Virus record (IMG/VR): IMGVR_UViG_3300001419_000016
Coordinates: 1-37,570 of that record
Length of the DNA: 37,570 nucleotides
Strand: one strand, 5' to 3'
Source of the DNA: a virus
Shown: piece after piece, positions 29,801-35,337 of the stretch
Layout: each line of letters begins with the position of its first letter
How positions within the stretch are numbered: the stretch's first letter is position 1
Program-made: the position numbers and the translations under genes
Notes under the pieces: generated by a model
Database searches by the model: none
Told to the model about the DNA's origin: nothing
What the model saw: only the letters and a program-made list of their open reading frames with translations

Positions 29801-30115
29801 TTAGAAACTTTCGTAGATTTCAATACATTAACTAGTCCACAACTACAATGGATTAATGATAATGGTATATTAATGTATACTAAGTTTTTCTTTAGAATCC
29901 AAAGAGTAATAGCTAAAGCTTTTATACGTGATCCTGGAAATGTATTAGCTATAGGATTAACTCAACAAGCATTTATGGATGTACCTGATATAGTGGAATC
30001 TAATTTCATAACTAATAATATTATTAAGAGATTAGATGGGCCAATAGATACAGTAAATGATAGGATTAGTGAAGCAGTAGGATTTCATGCATTTAATTGG
30101 GTACCTGGAATGTAA
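17897..30115 (+). CDS. Giant virion RNA polymerase (N4 gp50-like vRNAP) with zincin motifs
   Basis: A 4072-residue protein. A T7-like single-subunit RNA polymerase core lies near residues 2100-2800. 'NFRNGIANNTINYQTSKLQR' (Arg 2170, Gln 2181) corresponds to the DxxGR..NPQ region of T7. Motif A is EIDGVTNGMSN (Asp 2315). Motif B is ARQFAKDPLMTYGYNAG (Arg 2454, Lys 2458, Tyr 2466). Motif C is MDIFDAKLDG (Asp 2763). N4's vRNAP is about 3500 residues, is packaged in the head, enters the cell with the DNA and transcribes early genes from ssDNA hairpins. Outside the core are two zincin-like motifs: HELSH (1241-1245) with Glu 1284 downstream, and HEMLH (3012-3016) with Glu 3092 in LHEFGTIALSN. Two small beta-barrel-like segments start near 1069 and 1313. 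The end is 'EAVGFHAFNWVPGM'. The ribosome binding site is weak (TGGAAAAA). Confidence 0.9.
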   Translation: MATQFEDPYVSKALNLAIAKAEKQKNLGKLPKPELNNPYSVKEASGDVVGMSALSGAALLEGLGNIVPSAYNFLSQTAPKAIESILPFDIPGPKGLPPSDYFNMIEPTKKYVEDNLYSNNLIGQQQNVAEGSQARRDSEYQRANENIKESNNDAIGYLKTQLQNAKLAGQDLIDNPLATTALVGENVGHLFGPGLAAKGLKYIGKPSTKVSTKADKNQLAELGAATYTASAEGGGAANQVENIHKESLQDFFANTSPKYNDLVNLGVAPDRAISLLKELPEVQERLKQEGLDDASLASTKADAAAKAGLVAAGITRVLGTGKAEAKGFKERSMVKEIPAQTIEEGMQGASSSIISEATAEDAGYSSAKPFVDLGGDVVTEAVAGAGTTIATNPLKTIKEVTSPIKKVNDKLKANDVANKISEEYKKVNGTEPTKEQKEVFKATGEVRVTLENTLNKEVKDLLSNPNSLVDKGTIEDVIESLDVRTRSTLKDISEANNKPIEQSLREILSIPLGNKKEAPNASNESSNTTEEVETEKEDLLKQARDSVTFTDDINTNVNNIRDSLDIEDPNQKVSLINEQMDNIKNKISEIAESNLSEEEKKTQIQEQGKLFEYAKNERNALKTSIDANIKAEVKDNYKNIKAKDTSSVDKLSKFIMGNEEDITPEVEEKAKALIADKEIDERFKRGLQFALDMRKTLKENKEGAKSLDQVSNDIYTEGYSELDKPSLKEYLESSYEGIISNDTDKVINNISNLTKFLKSHQTKLKTINAALAEAALETEEGTNKLLEPLTIRYGNKDSATLSIEYADFKNGNLYKTIEKEEKAIRGALDVIYNGAKVLDENIKPNTPLKEVGTIFKDREKRTGGISTKKGRNKNANTFRKDIIPFKKLLDNKVDTETTVPIKNEINDLISKYIDDITEYVNTGSVSYKDIEQLQRKIQNKLSKLKDKKNINTSTNNNATSRKEAVAVVSKFQSSVIAYMDRNGLFKNNKFPELGKLTGGLTASLKSYITGYNKDKTPTKIKNPSIIFNNMELVKKELAKITSDPANKLPSFAFYNNTGSNYIANDGNIIEVGDTVYFRKKVKVNGKITYQDFPYKVTGLTKLNDGNTAITYDSPKDVNNLEKGYTSITRKVKEISRVEKTNPITETINIGDTTFTVHTVDRASINNVYGLHNSDLNTIYVAKDISKDEFVNYVTALDPNNLNKASKQKSVLTEMFKEEGIDLPGTLSLFNEEEIKDFIVSHELSHLVNKDKDNYQSDKKQTIATKYKANDKDNSLLSDSALNIEKRATLDVFNAIGVTPVKLEGNTSTVSESEIKIGDTISYGKSNLEGIVSTIRDGKVFLFKKGTKIEGKRGILLKNVKLVSKAEKEPVIKAQETRSTNAPSDSTLKKESLETPKNSRKDELKQNINNKLGDLADLISGFTRSNMMEPEQKKAIKDILVPLMADLIELGVLSFKEVSIEVYKGLKDKLPKGVKVEEVINHSDLAGNYIIATNGSTAEGITPPNKLWDSNNSIEEILKEVYPSQTKEEKKDLIESFEIVTEEDVVDEINNTEQEEQAEEVVVKSELTLEQIKAMLLEEITDTLSIGRELLKLDANTLTDAHRIALGNHVQAAELAQFKVNSDGILDEENIKLFNNAAIGIDTFKLEYSNARLIPFGLNLKDKPLNDSVVAQDLLALTVMKPATEKGKKLVEEFLNSLRSKKANKEQVDFKQVAKDILDLFGNPEVGYPTIRDIVISQSVNNPRSLSKSDLYSTIANNSPVRDDLDKLKSASRTFINKRKIPKGLLAQIPNLLRRVLNPLFKEQIIDQANITEDTYNILYNFAKQVKVISDGIQETVGNVKKKKGYHYLDNPLTLLLNSDGKLPSVISDAMAISTLSWLVTDGKYSGTNFDTEINKILNRDSKETITPEAAALLRTVGKPLPQLINRLGNLVTNSINLGVINDAPEMYKEKLSASIGEQIIVALSSSGILKTTSYTQRLLNEIRTENEIRQIGNLDADLKFVKLNLVEVESNDSGENITYQVPTEQAKVLMDIYEKNNLLIDSLLGIDKDILDVSEEPVEKVKTRVGKIGLTSTPKAFAENIKSGQSKGFKINKDMGQLFFALGKDTFLLAAGFKTDAEIEKVPFDQKEGVIANNRQLEQQYEHLKNYMESNKTNLDKLMYFTYNTWSNFRNGIANNTINYQTSKLQRFMLSGSNWETNIEMGKGDTLLLFKSAVAQLLDYPVDKNRLEKSHEYFAEIENNKLFNDAADIIIRIQNISNDTEATLSSEEKALIVKATHKGEENIGSLAALSAYARYKYAKDNNEKSFTTELGKEIDGVTNGMSNILFEFAPFTEKYKKLMNAVGFYFKGDTFNSYLNWKEIPGNRDLYQAMAVAITKSLSTVETQMKELVGAEKKEVERSKISPLRAFSQFTPKAKREQVSNQYTEEIVNRKLRNLSLIVGSLVESDGSITSEARQFAKDPLMTYGYNAGMVAIARAKSALVYEDLQKKVVSMAIEYNSLVESGQTEEAIPLAKQIRDLVIAVEDISTGLPVSNEQLDNISKNIKVDGKSLFVKPDEFYSDILELKNKPNKFGRTYRATNIRNSVEAVYGAAMEFAFENEYEEVSNAKKILVGTMSALNHIFKANERRLFSEYKKKHGSLNQKAISEIHQDMLKKGHMVTVKTPLSESHEDSALIANQVSRNKNDTKAKVHLGNNKFKYQQFDVDNEGNIIELTKETSSLSSSLNTMEFSDSIGVKSIVILNILYDAFVLNPTMGKHNIMDIFDAKLDGIGNSLNSTETMNTLNSENHQKWNIVDAVNDTLSRFEEIISKDKNIYNIANDAYMNEQVNMGITSPASIKDTFADFSSMREMVNENLKLKHNNLIVSDQFPQTDKTAARFTSKTTEEDIINEVKNNNQDKQGSEATGVFNPDDFTHADKYDITYDTVSDIFDDLTNVGNVHESYEHKKNLKDVINGLIKPAMDSLSKISLKITEVNISRNKGYSGPNDDIYMYTSDQGKLNISNTEMSSQEVYVHEMLHNIWRVGISNNLKIQNKLEYLLQKAKQHTQPIDLLKKDSNGNVIIPIGSSYAEEMVKAKKRYNYIFNNKKTLGHLHEFGTIALSNETFMNHLKSIDASRDKVKSGSTLYSKVRAMFLNIINWISDLINKNANKNVHQAIYDLASNTTKINKAAEGRIAAYLYYQDKFNTTIRDYLNRFAWQPYSKAAEKFILSNGKFRHNKYVNIAITPLALPFYITSDAFKKEFNKVMYKSGWTKDNPIYKLIYEISGGKVKDVPIFDLARAVKQHVESQREHIRNIFTSQITNAFDQTNPLEEDSWLKLTNGLLKTDISSIFDPNNKAQANRIIKLLKNPHIVKADIRTIQNKIKSKYKANSLLIIQQAESLGHFMAQGTVGLEMQLLNAHKIGILHNGQPIQELEDLIDELATLESLRFTDKSILDDTADIMNHEYARDIEEGAENGVQMLLNFHTMFKKDALERNFGNKKHGMIKGYTKENFASHIDYQIASLSEEDNMRKAGYIKKAKLPRAVGDSNMGSPSMYIYVSRDGLLNPYMNGIFTLHNTRSKGTNIVENNLNNSVDNVGQTSREDLNRLTKMGIASLRKQAKQRVIDYDKTYMIPNFDNNDNLTSFRYIMSEKNKVDLLGKRDLANKTLGNMFGAILEKERGIDYNEKALKLLKEDFDKYYSNEPHEYVTIKKGMPQYDMLPALTRNQIQKIWGTSTIKVRQDIFDTVFGFRKLSLVDGMDTWLKGKSKSGTGINPTAKRIGHISGKLWQMVVARAKNVTVILTPAVVIANNLSNVVLLATRGVPPHKVLPYMYEGIQALNTYNSLRDKRDQLANRLESNPKIANRKALEIRLAQLNSRIEINPVTPLLDKGVFQSIADDISPDTEKLEELLNITFENANLIRKKLDKNINPKVKETIVGGYKQVTLSPDTEVGSFLEKVTQYSDFIARYALIKHLTETNKVNQDEAVKDALETFVDFNTLTSPQLQWINDNGILMYTKFFFRIQRVIAKAFIRDPGNVLAIGLTQQAFMDVPDIVESNFITNNIIKRLDGPIDTVNDRISEAVGFHAFNWVPGM
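18559..18652. repeat. GC-rich nested inverted repeat and terminator-like hairpin within vRNAP gene
   Basis: An outer stem (GTTAG, bulge, CGGC at 18559-18570, with GCCGCTAAC at 18602-18610) encloses an inner stem at 18579-18597 built on the palindrome CTTCTGCAGAAG. It is a GC-rich patch in a very AT-rich gene. Twenty-two bases on, AATCCT-TAC-AGGATT is followed by five T (18633-18652), which looks like a short intrinsic terminator in coding sequence. Function is unknown; both may affect vRNAP expression. Confidence 0.4.
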
Positions 30116-30121
30116 TAAATA

Positions 30122-30141
30122 GGGGGAGTATCACTTCCCCC
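30122..30141. terminator. Hairpin between convergent gene blocks, probable bidirectional terminator
   Basis: GGGGGAG (30122-30128) pairs with TTCCCCC (30135-30141), giving six GC/AT pairs plus a G-U, round a six-base loop. It sits six bases after the vRNAP stop and abuts the stop of the leftward 47-aa gene. The following T tracts are poor on both strands, but the strongly GC stem at the meeting point of two convergent blocks supports a shared terminator. Confidence 0.65.
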
Positions 30142-30285
30142 TTAACACTCTTTATGATCTATTATAATTAGATAGATTATATAGGTTATAAATATATATA
30201 TTAATACTGGACTAATTATTACTAGTAAAGTCCAAATTAATACCCCTATAGTAGAAATAAGTATAGCTATCAGTATATTTTTCAT
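30142..30285 (-). CDS. 47-residue hydrophobic membrane peptide
   Basis: Reading leftward from ATG 30285-30283 to TAA 30144-30142 gives 47 residues. After MKN nearly all are Ile, Leu, Val, Thr, Ser or aromatic (ILIAILISTIGVLIWTLLVI; then SPVLIYIFITYIIYLIII), ending in the charged tail DHKEC. Two membrane helices separated by a Ser-Pro turn are likely. It starts 9 bases after the upstream stop, without a clear Shine-Dalgarno sequence, and ends exactly at the terminator hairpin. It is the last gene of the replication block. A pinholin, small toxin or membrane anchor is possible; none is shown by the sequence. Confidence 0.55.
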   Translation of the reverse strand: MKNILIAILISTIGVLIWTLLVIISPVLIYIFITYIIYLIIIDHKEC

Positions 30286-30294
30286 GATACATAG

Positions 30295-30576
30295 CTATTT
30301 ACCAAATACTAGTTTTGTAGGAGGAGGAGTAGATTCCTCTTTAATTTTTTCTTCCTTTTCTACTTCTAGTTCTTCTGTATTATTTTCTTGTATTGTTTCT
30401 TTTTCTACTTTAGGAGAATTACTAGGACTGATAGATAAAGATGCTCTGAAGCCATTATTACTTCTTCCAGCTACTATATTAATATCAATATCTTTTCCTT
30501 TTAAGGAAAGTCCTTGTTTCTCGACATAATCTGCGAGTCCTTCTTTAATTTCTGTTTCATTTAGTTCTATATCCAT
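30295..30576 (-). CDS. Conserved small phage protein next to resolvase/SSB
   Basis: A 93-residue protein. The N-terminal half ('LNETEIKEGLADYVEKQGLS' followed by 'KGKDIDINIVAGRSNNGFRA') resembles a family of small proteins found beside SSB and replication genes in many phages, where 'AGRxxNGxxAxxxI' is the recurring motif. The C-terminal half is a highly charged Glu-rich tail ending 'PTKLVFGK', similar in style to the end of the SSB-like protein (TKSLFK). AAGGAT precedes ATG 30576. The function is unknown. Confidence 0.65.
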   Translation of the reverse strand: MDIELNETEIKEGLADYVEKQGLSLKGKDIDINIVAGRSNNGFRASLSISPSNSPKVEKETIQENNTEELEVEKEEKIKEESTPPPTKLVFGK

Positions 30577-30585
30577 AATATATCC

Positions 30586-31053
30586 TTATTTATATTTATG
30601 ATAACAATATGTAGCTATACCTAATGCATCACTTCTACCGTCTAATAAGCCTCCTTTAGAGCCATATATAGAAGGATTTACATATAGTGTATTACATATG
30701 GTTGCTACTTCTTTTTTAATGAGTTTACCTTTTGATTTAATTCCAAATGATTTTTGCCATATCTTAGGGTTAACTGTATCTAATGGTAGTTGAAGTGCTT
30801 TAATCACTCCGTGTAGTACACCAGTATTGAACCCAAAGGAAAAATTAGATTTAGCACTAGTACCAAAAATACTATGTACATCTTCTATTAATACTTTTTT
30901 TATAAAGTAATTATTTTTATGTATCTCTAACCAATCAACCATATGATTAATTGGTTTAGAGTTATCTATAAAATCAATAGTAGTTAAATCACCAGATAAA
31001 AGGCATATAGCCCCTTTATTACCGGGGTCTATACCAATGTATGCCTCAGCCAT
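30586..31053 (-). CDS. RuvC-like Holliday junction resolvase
   Basis: A 155-residue protein with the RNase H-fold acidic residues of RuvC-type resolvases: YIGIDPGNKGAI (Asp 9), VLIEDVHS (Glu 57), and LLDGRSDALGIATYC (Asp 138, Asp 142). The segment 'FGFNTGVLHGVIKALQLPL' and 'VNPKIWQKSFGIKSKGKLIK' fits phage members of the family, and the length is typical. It would cut branched intermediates made during recombination or resolve concatemers before packaging. It begins 4 bases after the SSB-like gene stop. Confidence 0.88.
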   Translation of the reverse strand: MAEAYIGIDPGNKGAICLLSGDLTTIDFIDNSKPINHMVDWLEIHKNNYFIKKVLIEDVHSIFGTSAKSNFSFGFNTGVLHGVIKALQLPLDTVNPKIWQKSFGIKSKGKLIKKEVATICNTLYVNPSIYGSKGGLLDGRSDALGIATYCYHKYK

Positions 31054-31057
31054 TTAA

Positions 31058-31804
31058 TTACTTAAATAGGCTTTTTGTAGGCGTAGGAGAGGCATTACCT
31101 GTAGGTAATCCATTAGAAGCTTGTCCTCCTTGTACTGGATTGTATTTATCTTTTAGTGTATCAGTAAATTTTTCATCCCAGCTCTTAATAAAGACAGGTT
31201 CAGTTATTCCTTTTTGGATTTCCTGAGAAGTTAATTGACTATCTGCATTAAATACTTTATTAATATCATTAACAAATCTTTCTTCTGCAGAGTCTACATA
31301 ATTACCACTAGAGTCTTTAACTTGTTTATTAACTCTTTCTTTGATAATACCTAAGATTACCTTTTTACCCATTAATTCCATTACAGCTTGTTTCTTAGAA
31401 GGAGCTTGTTTTTTTAATTCTGGGCTATAGACATTAAATACTTTTTCTTCTAATAAGTCATCTGTAGTGATTTCTGCAATATGTTTACCAGTAGTAAGCA
31501 TTGCTAAAGAATCTGCTTGCAGGAATCCAGGTAAATAGCGTTTTTTACCATCTTTGGTTACATAAAAGTTTTTTGTACCTTTAGCAGTTCCAGAGGTCAT
31601 CCATAGAGTTTGATCTAATATTTCTCCTGAATCTCCCTTAAATGTTAAATACAGACCTAAAGCACCTCCTTTAGATGTATCCAAGTAGGCAGTATCAATA
31701 TTCATTCTATATAGACCTGAATCTAGTACTTTAGAGCCTCCTCCTAGTGTATCTTTTTCTTCTTCAATAGTTTCATCCATTGCTAAGTTTGCTGTTATAC
31801 TCAT
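31058..31804 (-). CDS. SSB-like protein (N4 gp45-like)
   Basis: 248 residues from ATG 31804, which has AAAGGA at good distance; the longer frame from 31867 overlaps the upstream gene and adds 21 unlikely residues. The protein begins MSITANLAMDETIEEEKDTL. It has an OB-fold-like middle ('SGLYRMNIDTAYLDTSKGGA', 'LYLTFKGDSGEI', 'KNFYVTKDGKKRYLPGF') and a disordered Gly/Asn/Pro tail ending TPTKSLFK. Size, architecture and position between a RecA-like ATPase and a resolvase agree with N4 gp45, the phage SSB needed for replication, recombination and late transcription by host polymerase. The usual acidic SSB tip is absent, so partner contacts may differ. Confidence 0.75.
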   Translation of the reverse strand: MSITANLAMDETIEEEKDTLGGGSKVLDSGLYRMNIDTAYLDTSKGGALGLYLTFKGDSGEILDQTLWMTSGTAKGTKNFYVTKDGKKRYLPGFLQADSLAMLTTGKHIAEITTDDLLEEKVFNVYSPELKKQAPSKKQAVMELMGKKVILGIIKERVNKQVKDSSGNYVDSAEERFVNDINKVFNADSQLTSQEIQKGITEPVFIKSWDEKFTDTLKDKYNPVQGGQASNGLPTGNASPTPTKSLFK

Positions 31805-31820
31805 ATTTATTATTTCCTTT

Positions 31821-32543
31821 TTAGTTATAGTAAGTGTGTAATCTGTCAAAAACTTGTTTAATATCATTATTGATATATTTTTCTTGTCGTGACCATAATC
31901 CTTGTTGTGATCTCATTTTTTCTCCTATAGTATTTTTATCAATTCTGGTTTGAAATACATATTTCACTCCATCTTCTCTTTCTTCATCTGAAATAGTTAA
32001 TAAATCATTTTCCCATTTTTCTGCTTCAGAAATACTAATTTTTTTAGTACCTAAGATAGTAGAAAAATCTGCTTCTGCTCCAGTATGGCCTATACTTCCT
32101 TTAATAGGAATTTTAGTTTCCATAATCATTTCTGATTCATTCATGACATCTTTAGCATGGGCTAAAATTACATAATCTTTAGTACCAGATTTAATTGCAT
32201 GGATTAATTGTTTGTAAAAGGATGCGTAGTCTTGCCAAGCTTTCTGTGTATTTCTACTATTTAAAACATATTGTTGTTCTACTTGATCCATAAGAAAAGA
32301 GATAGTATCGAGTACAGCCATATTAATATCTGGGTGTTGTTCAATATCTCCTACCGCATTTAATACATCATATGGATTAACAATATATCTTTCTAATAAT
32401 TTACTCTTAAAAGGTATTTGTTTCATATCAGTATTTAGATATGCAATTTTTTCTTGTTCTTCTAGATTAATTAAAGACCAGCTTTTACCTGTGTTAGGTT
32501 TACCAGTAATTAATACAATATTTTTATTTTCAATACTACTCAT
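31821..32543 (-). CDS. RecA-like P-loop ATPase (Sak4/AAA_24-type)
   Basis: A 240-residue protein with Walker A GKPNTGKS (residues 14-21) and a Walker B-like strand NMAVLDTISF (Asp 79). The motif KDYVILAHAKDVM follows, and then beta strands that end in a short C-terminus. This compact layout is that of phage RecA-like ATPases (AAA_24, often Sak4) that accompany SSB and help strand annealing or recombination. Its place directly before the SSB-like gene supports that. The start overlaps the end of the upstream gene by 8 bases; GAGGTAAC lies upstream of ATG. Confidence 0.8.
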   Translation of the reverse strand: MSSIENKNIVLITGKPNTGKSWSLINLEEQEKIAYLNTDMKQIPFKSKLLERYIVNPYDVLNAVGDIEQHPDINMAVLDTISFLMDQVEQQYVLNSRNTQKAWQDYASFYKQLIHAIKSGTKDYVILAHAKDVMNESEMIMETKIPIKGSIGHTGAEADFSTILGTKKISISEAEKWENDLLTISDEEREDGVKYVFQTRIDKNTIGEKMRSQQGLWSRQEKYINNDIKQVFDRLHTYYN

Positions 32544-32847
32544 TAATAGTTACCTCACATTTAACCTTTAAGTTAAATTCTTCTAAATTGTTCAAGTATT
32601 CAATAGAGGTTATATTTTTATCTGTGTATTCTATAATCATACAGGAATCTTTTGGATTATAATTTACCCATTTAGTTAATGTATCTATCTCTTCTAAAGT
32701 AAAACCTAATACAGAGTTATGCGGTATTATGATAATGATACTTGCATCAGGTGTATCATTGTAATACGCATTTACTTTTATATCTTTTGGTAGTAGATAG
32801 GCTATATCTTTAAATCTATTTTCTTTTATTGCTAGTATTATTTCCAT
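32536..32847 (-). CDS. Hypothetical protein in the replication operon
   Basis: A 103-residue protein, beginning MEIILAIKENRFKDIAYLLP and containing 'ASIIIIIPHNSVLGFTLEEI'. Alternating strands and helices suggest a small alpha/beta fold, with no recognised motif. It lies one base after the primase-like gene and overlaps the ATPase gene by 8 bases, so it is translated as part of the same unit. The function is unknown. Confidence 0.55.
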   Translation of the reverse strand: MEIILAIKENRFKDIAYLLPKDIKVNAYYNDTPDASIIIIIPHNSVLGFTLEEIDTLTKWVNYNPKDSCMIIEYTDKNITSIEYLNNLEEFNLKVKCEVTINE

Positions 32848-32848
32848 A

Positions 32849-34996
32849 TTATATGTCTCTTTTTGCTATTGCTTTAGCTGCTGAAATTAAAATTGTAGAG
32901 TGTATTTCTGCTTCTTCTAATGGTTCTTTAAGTTTTTCATTAAAAGCTAAAACAGAATTCTTTACTCCGTTAAGATCATACCCATTGTCTACTAAAACTA
33001 ATGCGTACTTTATTAATTGGTTACTTCTATTTCCCATATCAGTATTAAGATAGAACCATCTTTCTAGGTTGTCTAATTTAGACGTATCCATTATTAGTTT
33101 TTTCTGCTCTTCTTCTTTTCTGGTATCAGGAATGAATAACATGGCATCTATTAATTCACCATCATTATAATAGTAGTCTCCATTAAATGATTCCCATTTT
33201 CTACTTACATTAGCTGTTTGCTCATCTACAGAGAAAGGTAACCAATTAAATATATTTTTCATAAATTTAGTATATTGAGAGGCATTTAGTTTAACTGTAT
33301 GTGATAGTGGCATTATTACTCTAAACCTATTATGCATTTCTGTATGCCTTTTAGTAGTAGCAAATAATGCTTTATATTCTTTTAATAATAGTTTAGCTGT
33401 ATCTAAACTAATTCCACTATCTACGTCCAATATTACTAAATTAAATCCACTAATTAAATTAGTAGAATTTCTATATCCATCTATAAAATGGTGTGCTGCA
33501 TAATGATAGCCTTCTAAAGTAACTAACTTATGTAGTTCATCAAATTTGGCTACATCATTAATATAATTATAGGTGTAATCTGTACTGTATGAAATAGTTA
33601 ATTTATGCATATCAGTGATTTCCATAGACTCACCTCTTAAGAATTCTATTCCTCCTTCAAATTTCTTTTTAATAATAATATTATTTTTATATCCATATGC
33701 TATAGCTAGATTCATTAAATCTCTTTTCTGAGATTCAGAACCTTTATAAAAAGGTAAATCTTCAATTAAATCTACTTGGGATATATCATAAGGAACTCCT
33801 GCAATATATTTAGCTAATTTTACATAATGTCTATCTCTAGTTAAGATATCATTAAAAGCTTTACCTGAATCTTCTGCTAACTTTATTGCATTATATAGAT
33901 ACTCTTCTGTAATCTCTGAAGCATCATCTATAAAAGCATATGTTCCTGCTAATTTAAGTGCTTTATAGTATCTATGACTGATTTCAGCTTTCTTCATTTC
34001 TTCATGTTCAGCTAATTTATCAGCTTCTTTTTCACACTCTAATTTGTATTCTATTAAGAGTAAGCTTACATCTTTAGAAATAGTAAGAGTTTTATTGAAA
34101 TTAATTGGATTAGCTCTATTACCTAATTTTATGCTTAATTTCTTAATATAATCATTGGTAGTAGTATCTGTCATCATTTCATAGATTTTCTCTGGGGATA
34201 CATTATGAATCTTATCTATAGACTTATGATAACCAAAGAAACACCTTCTAGCGAAACCAGTTTCTAACATACAGTAGAGTTCATCTTCTACTTTACCTCC
34301 ATTTAATAATTTAGCTGGAGTACCAAATAGAAGCATATTAGTGGGAGTCCTTCCATCTATTTCCTCACTTCTTTTATTATCTACTGTATTTTTAATTAAT
34401 TTTTGTTTAATTTTACCTACATCGTATAATTCTAAAAATATATTAAGAACTTCTATATTACTAAGTAAGTTTGAGCCTATTTCATCAATAATTAAGTTAA
34501 CTGCTCCTGCATCAGCCATAAGTAATTTATGTCTCATTTGTTTAACTGCAGCAGTAGTACCACTATCAAATGAAAATACTAGATTACCTTGTAACTCAAA
34601 TTCTTTATCTACTTTTTCTTTAGCATCTTCTAGAGAAATATTATATTTATTAGCTCTTTTTAATGCTAATTTATCTAGATTACTATTGGCTACAGTTTCA
34701 AATGTATAATTAAGGAATTTCTCTTTAAATTCATTTATTACCTGTTCTTCAATAATATTAGTACTAAAGCCTTTACCAAAACCTGAATTAGCTAAATTTA
34801 ATGCATACATAGATACAGGAATTTCTCCTCTATCTGGAGTATTAATATTACATCGCATCATAGAAGCAATAACAGTAAAGTAATAACTAATTAATACTCT
34901 AAAAAATAGTGGACTATTACTTTGAGTCTTTTTTATTAAAATATCTTTTATTTTTTCTACTGGTTCAAAATAATCCATATCTTCATATGCTTTCAT
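32849..34996 (-). CDS. Helicase-like/AEP primase fusion (N4 gp43-like)
   Basis: A 715-residue protein. The N-terminal half resembles DUF3987-type P-loop proteins: ALNLANSGFGKGFST (near residues 65-79) is a Walker A-like loop and MLLFGTPAKLLNGG lies further on. The C-terminal half carries archaeo-eukaryotic primase features: NLVILDVDSG (Asp 524, Asp 526) and, about 30 residues later, TKRHTEMHNRFRVIMPLSH, the DxD and basic/His motifs of AEPs. It would make primers, and perhaps unwind DNA, for the phage DNA polymerase. It fits the primase of N4-like phages in size and neighbourhood. The start overlaps the upstream stop (ATGA). Confidence 0.75.
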   Translation of the reverse strand: MKAYEDMDYFEPVEKIKDILIKKTQSNSPLFFRVLISYYFTVIASMMRCNINTPDRGEIPVSMYALNLANSGFGKGFSTNIIEEQVINEFKEKFLNYTFETVANSNLDKLALKRANKYNISLEDAKEKVDKEFELQGNLVFSFDSGTTAAVKQMRHKLLMADAGAVNLIIDEIGSNLLSNIEVLNIFLELYDVGKIKQKLIKNTVDNKRSEEIDGRTPTNMLLFGTPAKLLNGGKVEDELYCMLETGFARRCFFGYHKSIDKIHNVSPEKIYEMMTDTTTNDYIKKLSIKLGNRANPINFNKTLTISKDVSLLLIEYKLECEKEADKLAEHEEMKKAEISHRYYKALKLAGTYAFIDDASEITEEYLYNAIKLAEDSGKAFNDILTRDRHYVKLAKYIAGVPYDISQVDLIEDLPFYKGSESQKRDLMNLAIAYGYKNNIIIKKKFEGGIEFLRGESMEITDMHKLTISYSTDYTYNYINDVAKFDELHKLVTLEGYHYAAHHFIDGYRNSTNLISGFNLVILDVDSGISLDTAKLLLKEYKALFATTKRHTEMHNRFRVIMPLSHTVKLNASQYTKFMKNIFNWLPFSVDEQTANVSRKWESFNGDYYYNDGELIDAMLFIPDTRKEEEQKKLIMDTSKLDNLERWFYLNTDMGNRSNQLIKYALVLVDNGYDLNGVKNSVLAFNEKLKEPLEEAEIHSTILISAAKAIAKRDI

Positions 34997-35337
34997 ACAT
35001 CCTTTCCTTTAGGTAATTTGTTGTAATCAACCTTTTTATTAAAAACAGAGCAATAAAAATTTCTTGATTTATTAAGTTTTAAATCATTATTAAGTAACTC
35101 AGATAATTCTTTTTGGTTATTACATAGAGTATTTTCTGAATAATATCTTTTACCTGAATTTATCCAAAAGGTATGTTTTAACATTATGTAATCATACATA
35201 CTCTGAGTTAATCTAGTAGAATCTCTTTTCTTTCTTTTTTTAGGTAAATCAGTTTTCTTTGTAAAAAAAGATAAAGCACTATCTATTGCTTTAGGTATAA
35301 GAGAATTTACTGCTGTTCTAAATAATATTTGCATCAT
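34993..35337 (-). CDS. Hypothetical basic protein between nuclease and primase
   Basis: A 114-residue protein, helical at the N-terminus (ILFRTAVNSLIPKAIDSALS), then very basic (KKTDLPKKRKKRDSTRLTQS), then a mixed C-terminus ('DYIMLKHTFWINSGKRYYSE'). It overlaps both neighbours by 4 bases (ATGA junctions), so it is expressed with the nuclease and primase. Its basic patch suggests nucleic-acid contact, but no family is recognised. Confidence 0.55.
   Translation of the reverse strand: MMQILFRTAVNSLIPKAIDSALSFFTKKTDLPKKRKKRDSTRLTQSMYDYIMLKHTFWINSGKRYYSENTLCNNQKELSELLNNDLKLNKSRNFYCSVFNKKVDYNKLPKGKDV

Noticed and set aside
30790-30820. CACTCCGTG inside the resolvase gene, resembling the GGA hairpin core on the minus strand
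   Set aside because: Only three base pairs of stem; no more than chance.
31805-31867. Upstream extension of the SSB-like protein (start at 31867)
   Set aside because: It overlaps the ATPase gene, lacks a ribosome binding site and adds residues unlike the family; ATG 31804 has a clear AAAGGA.
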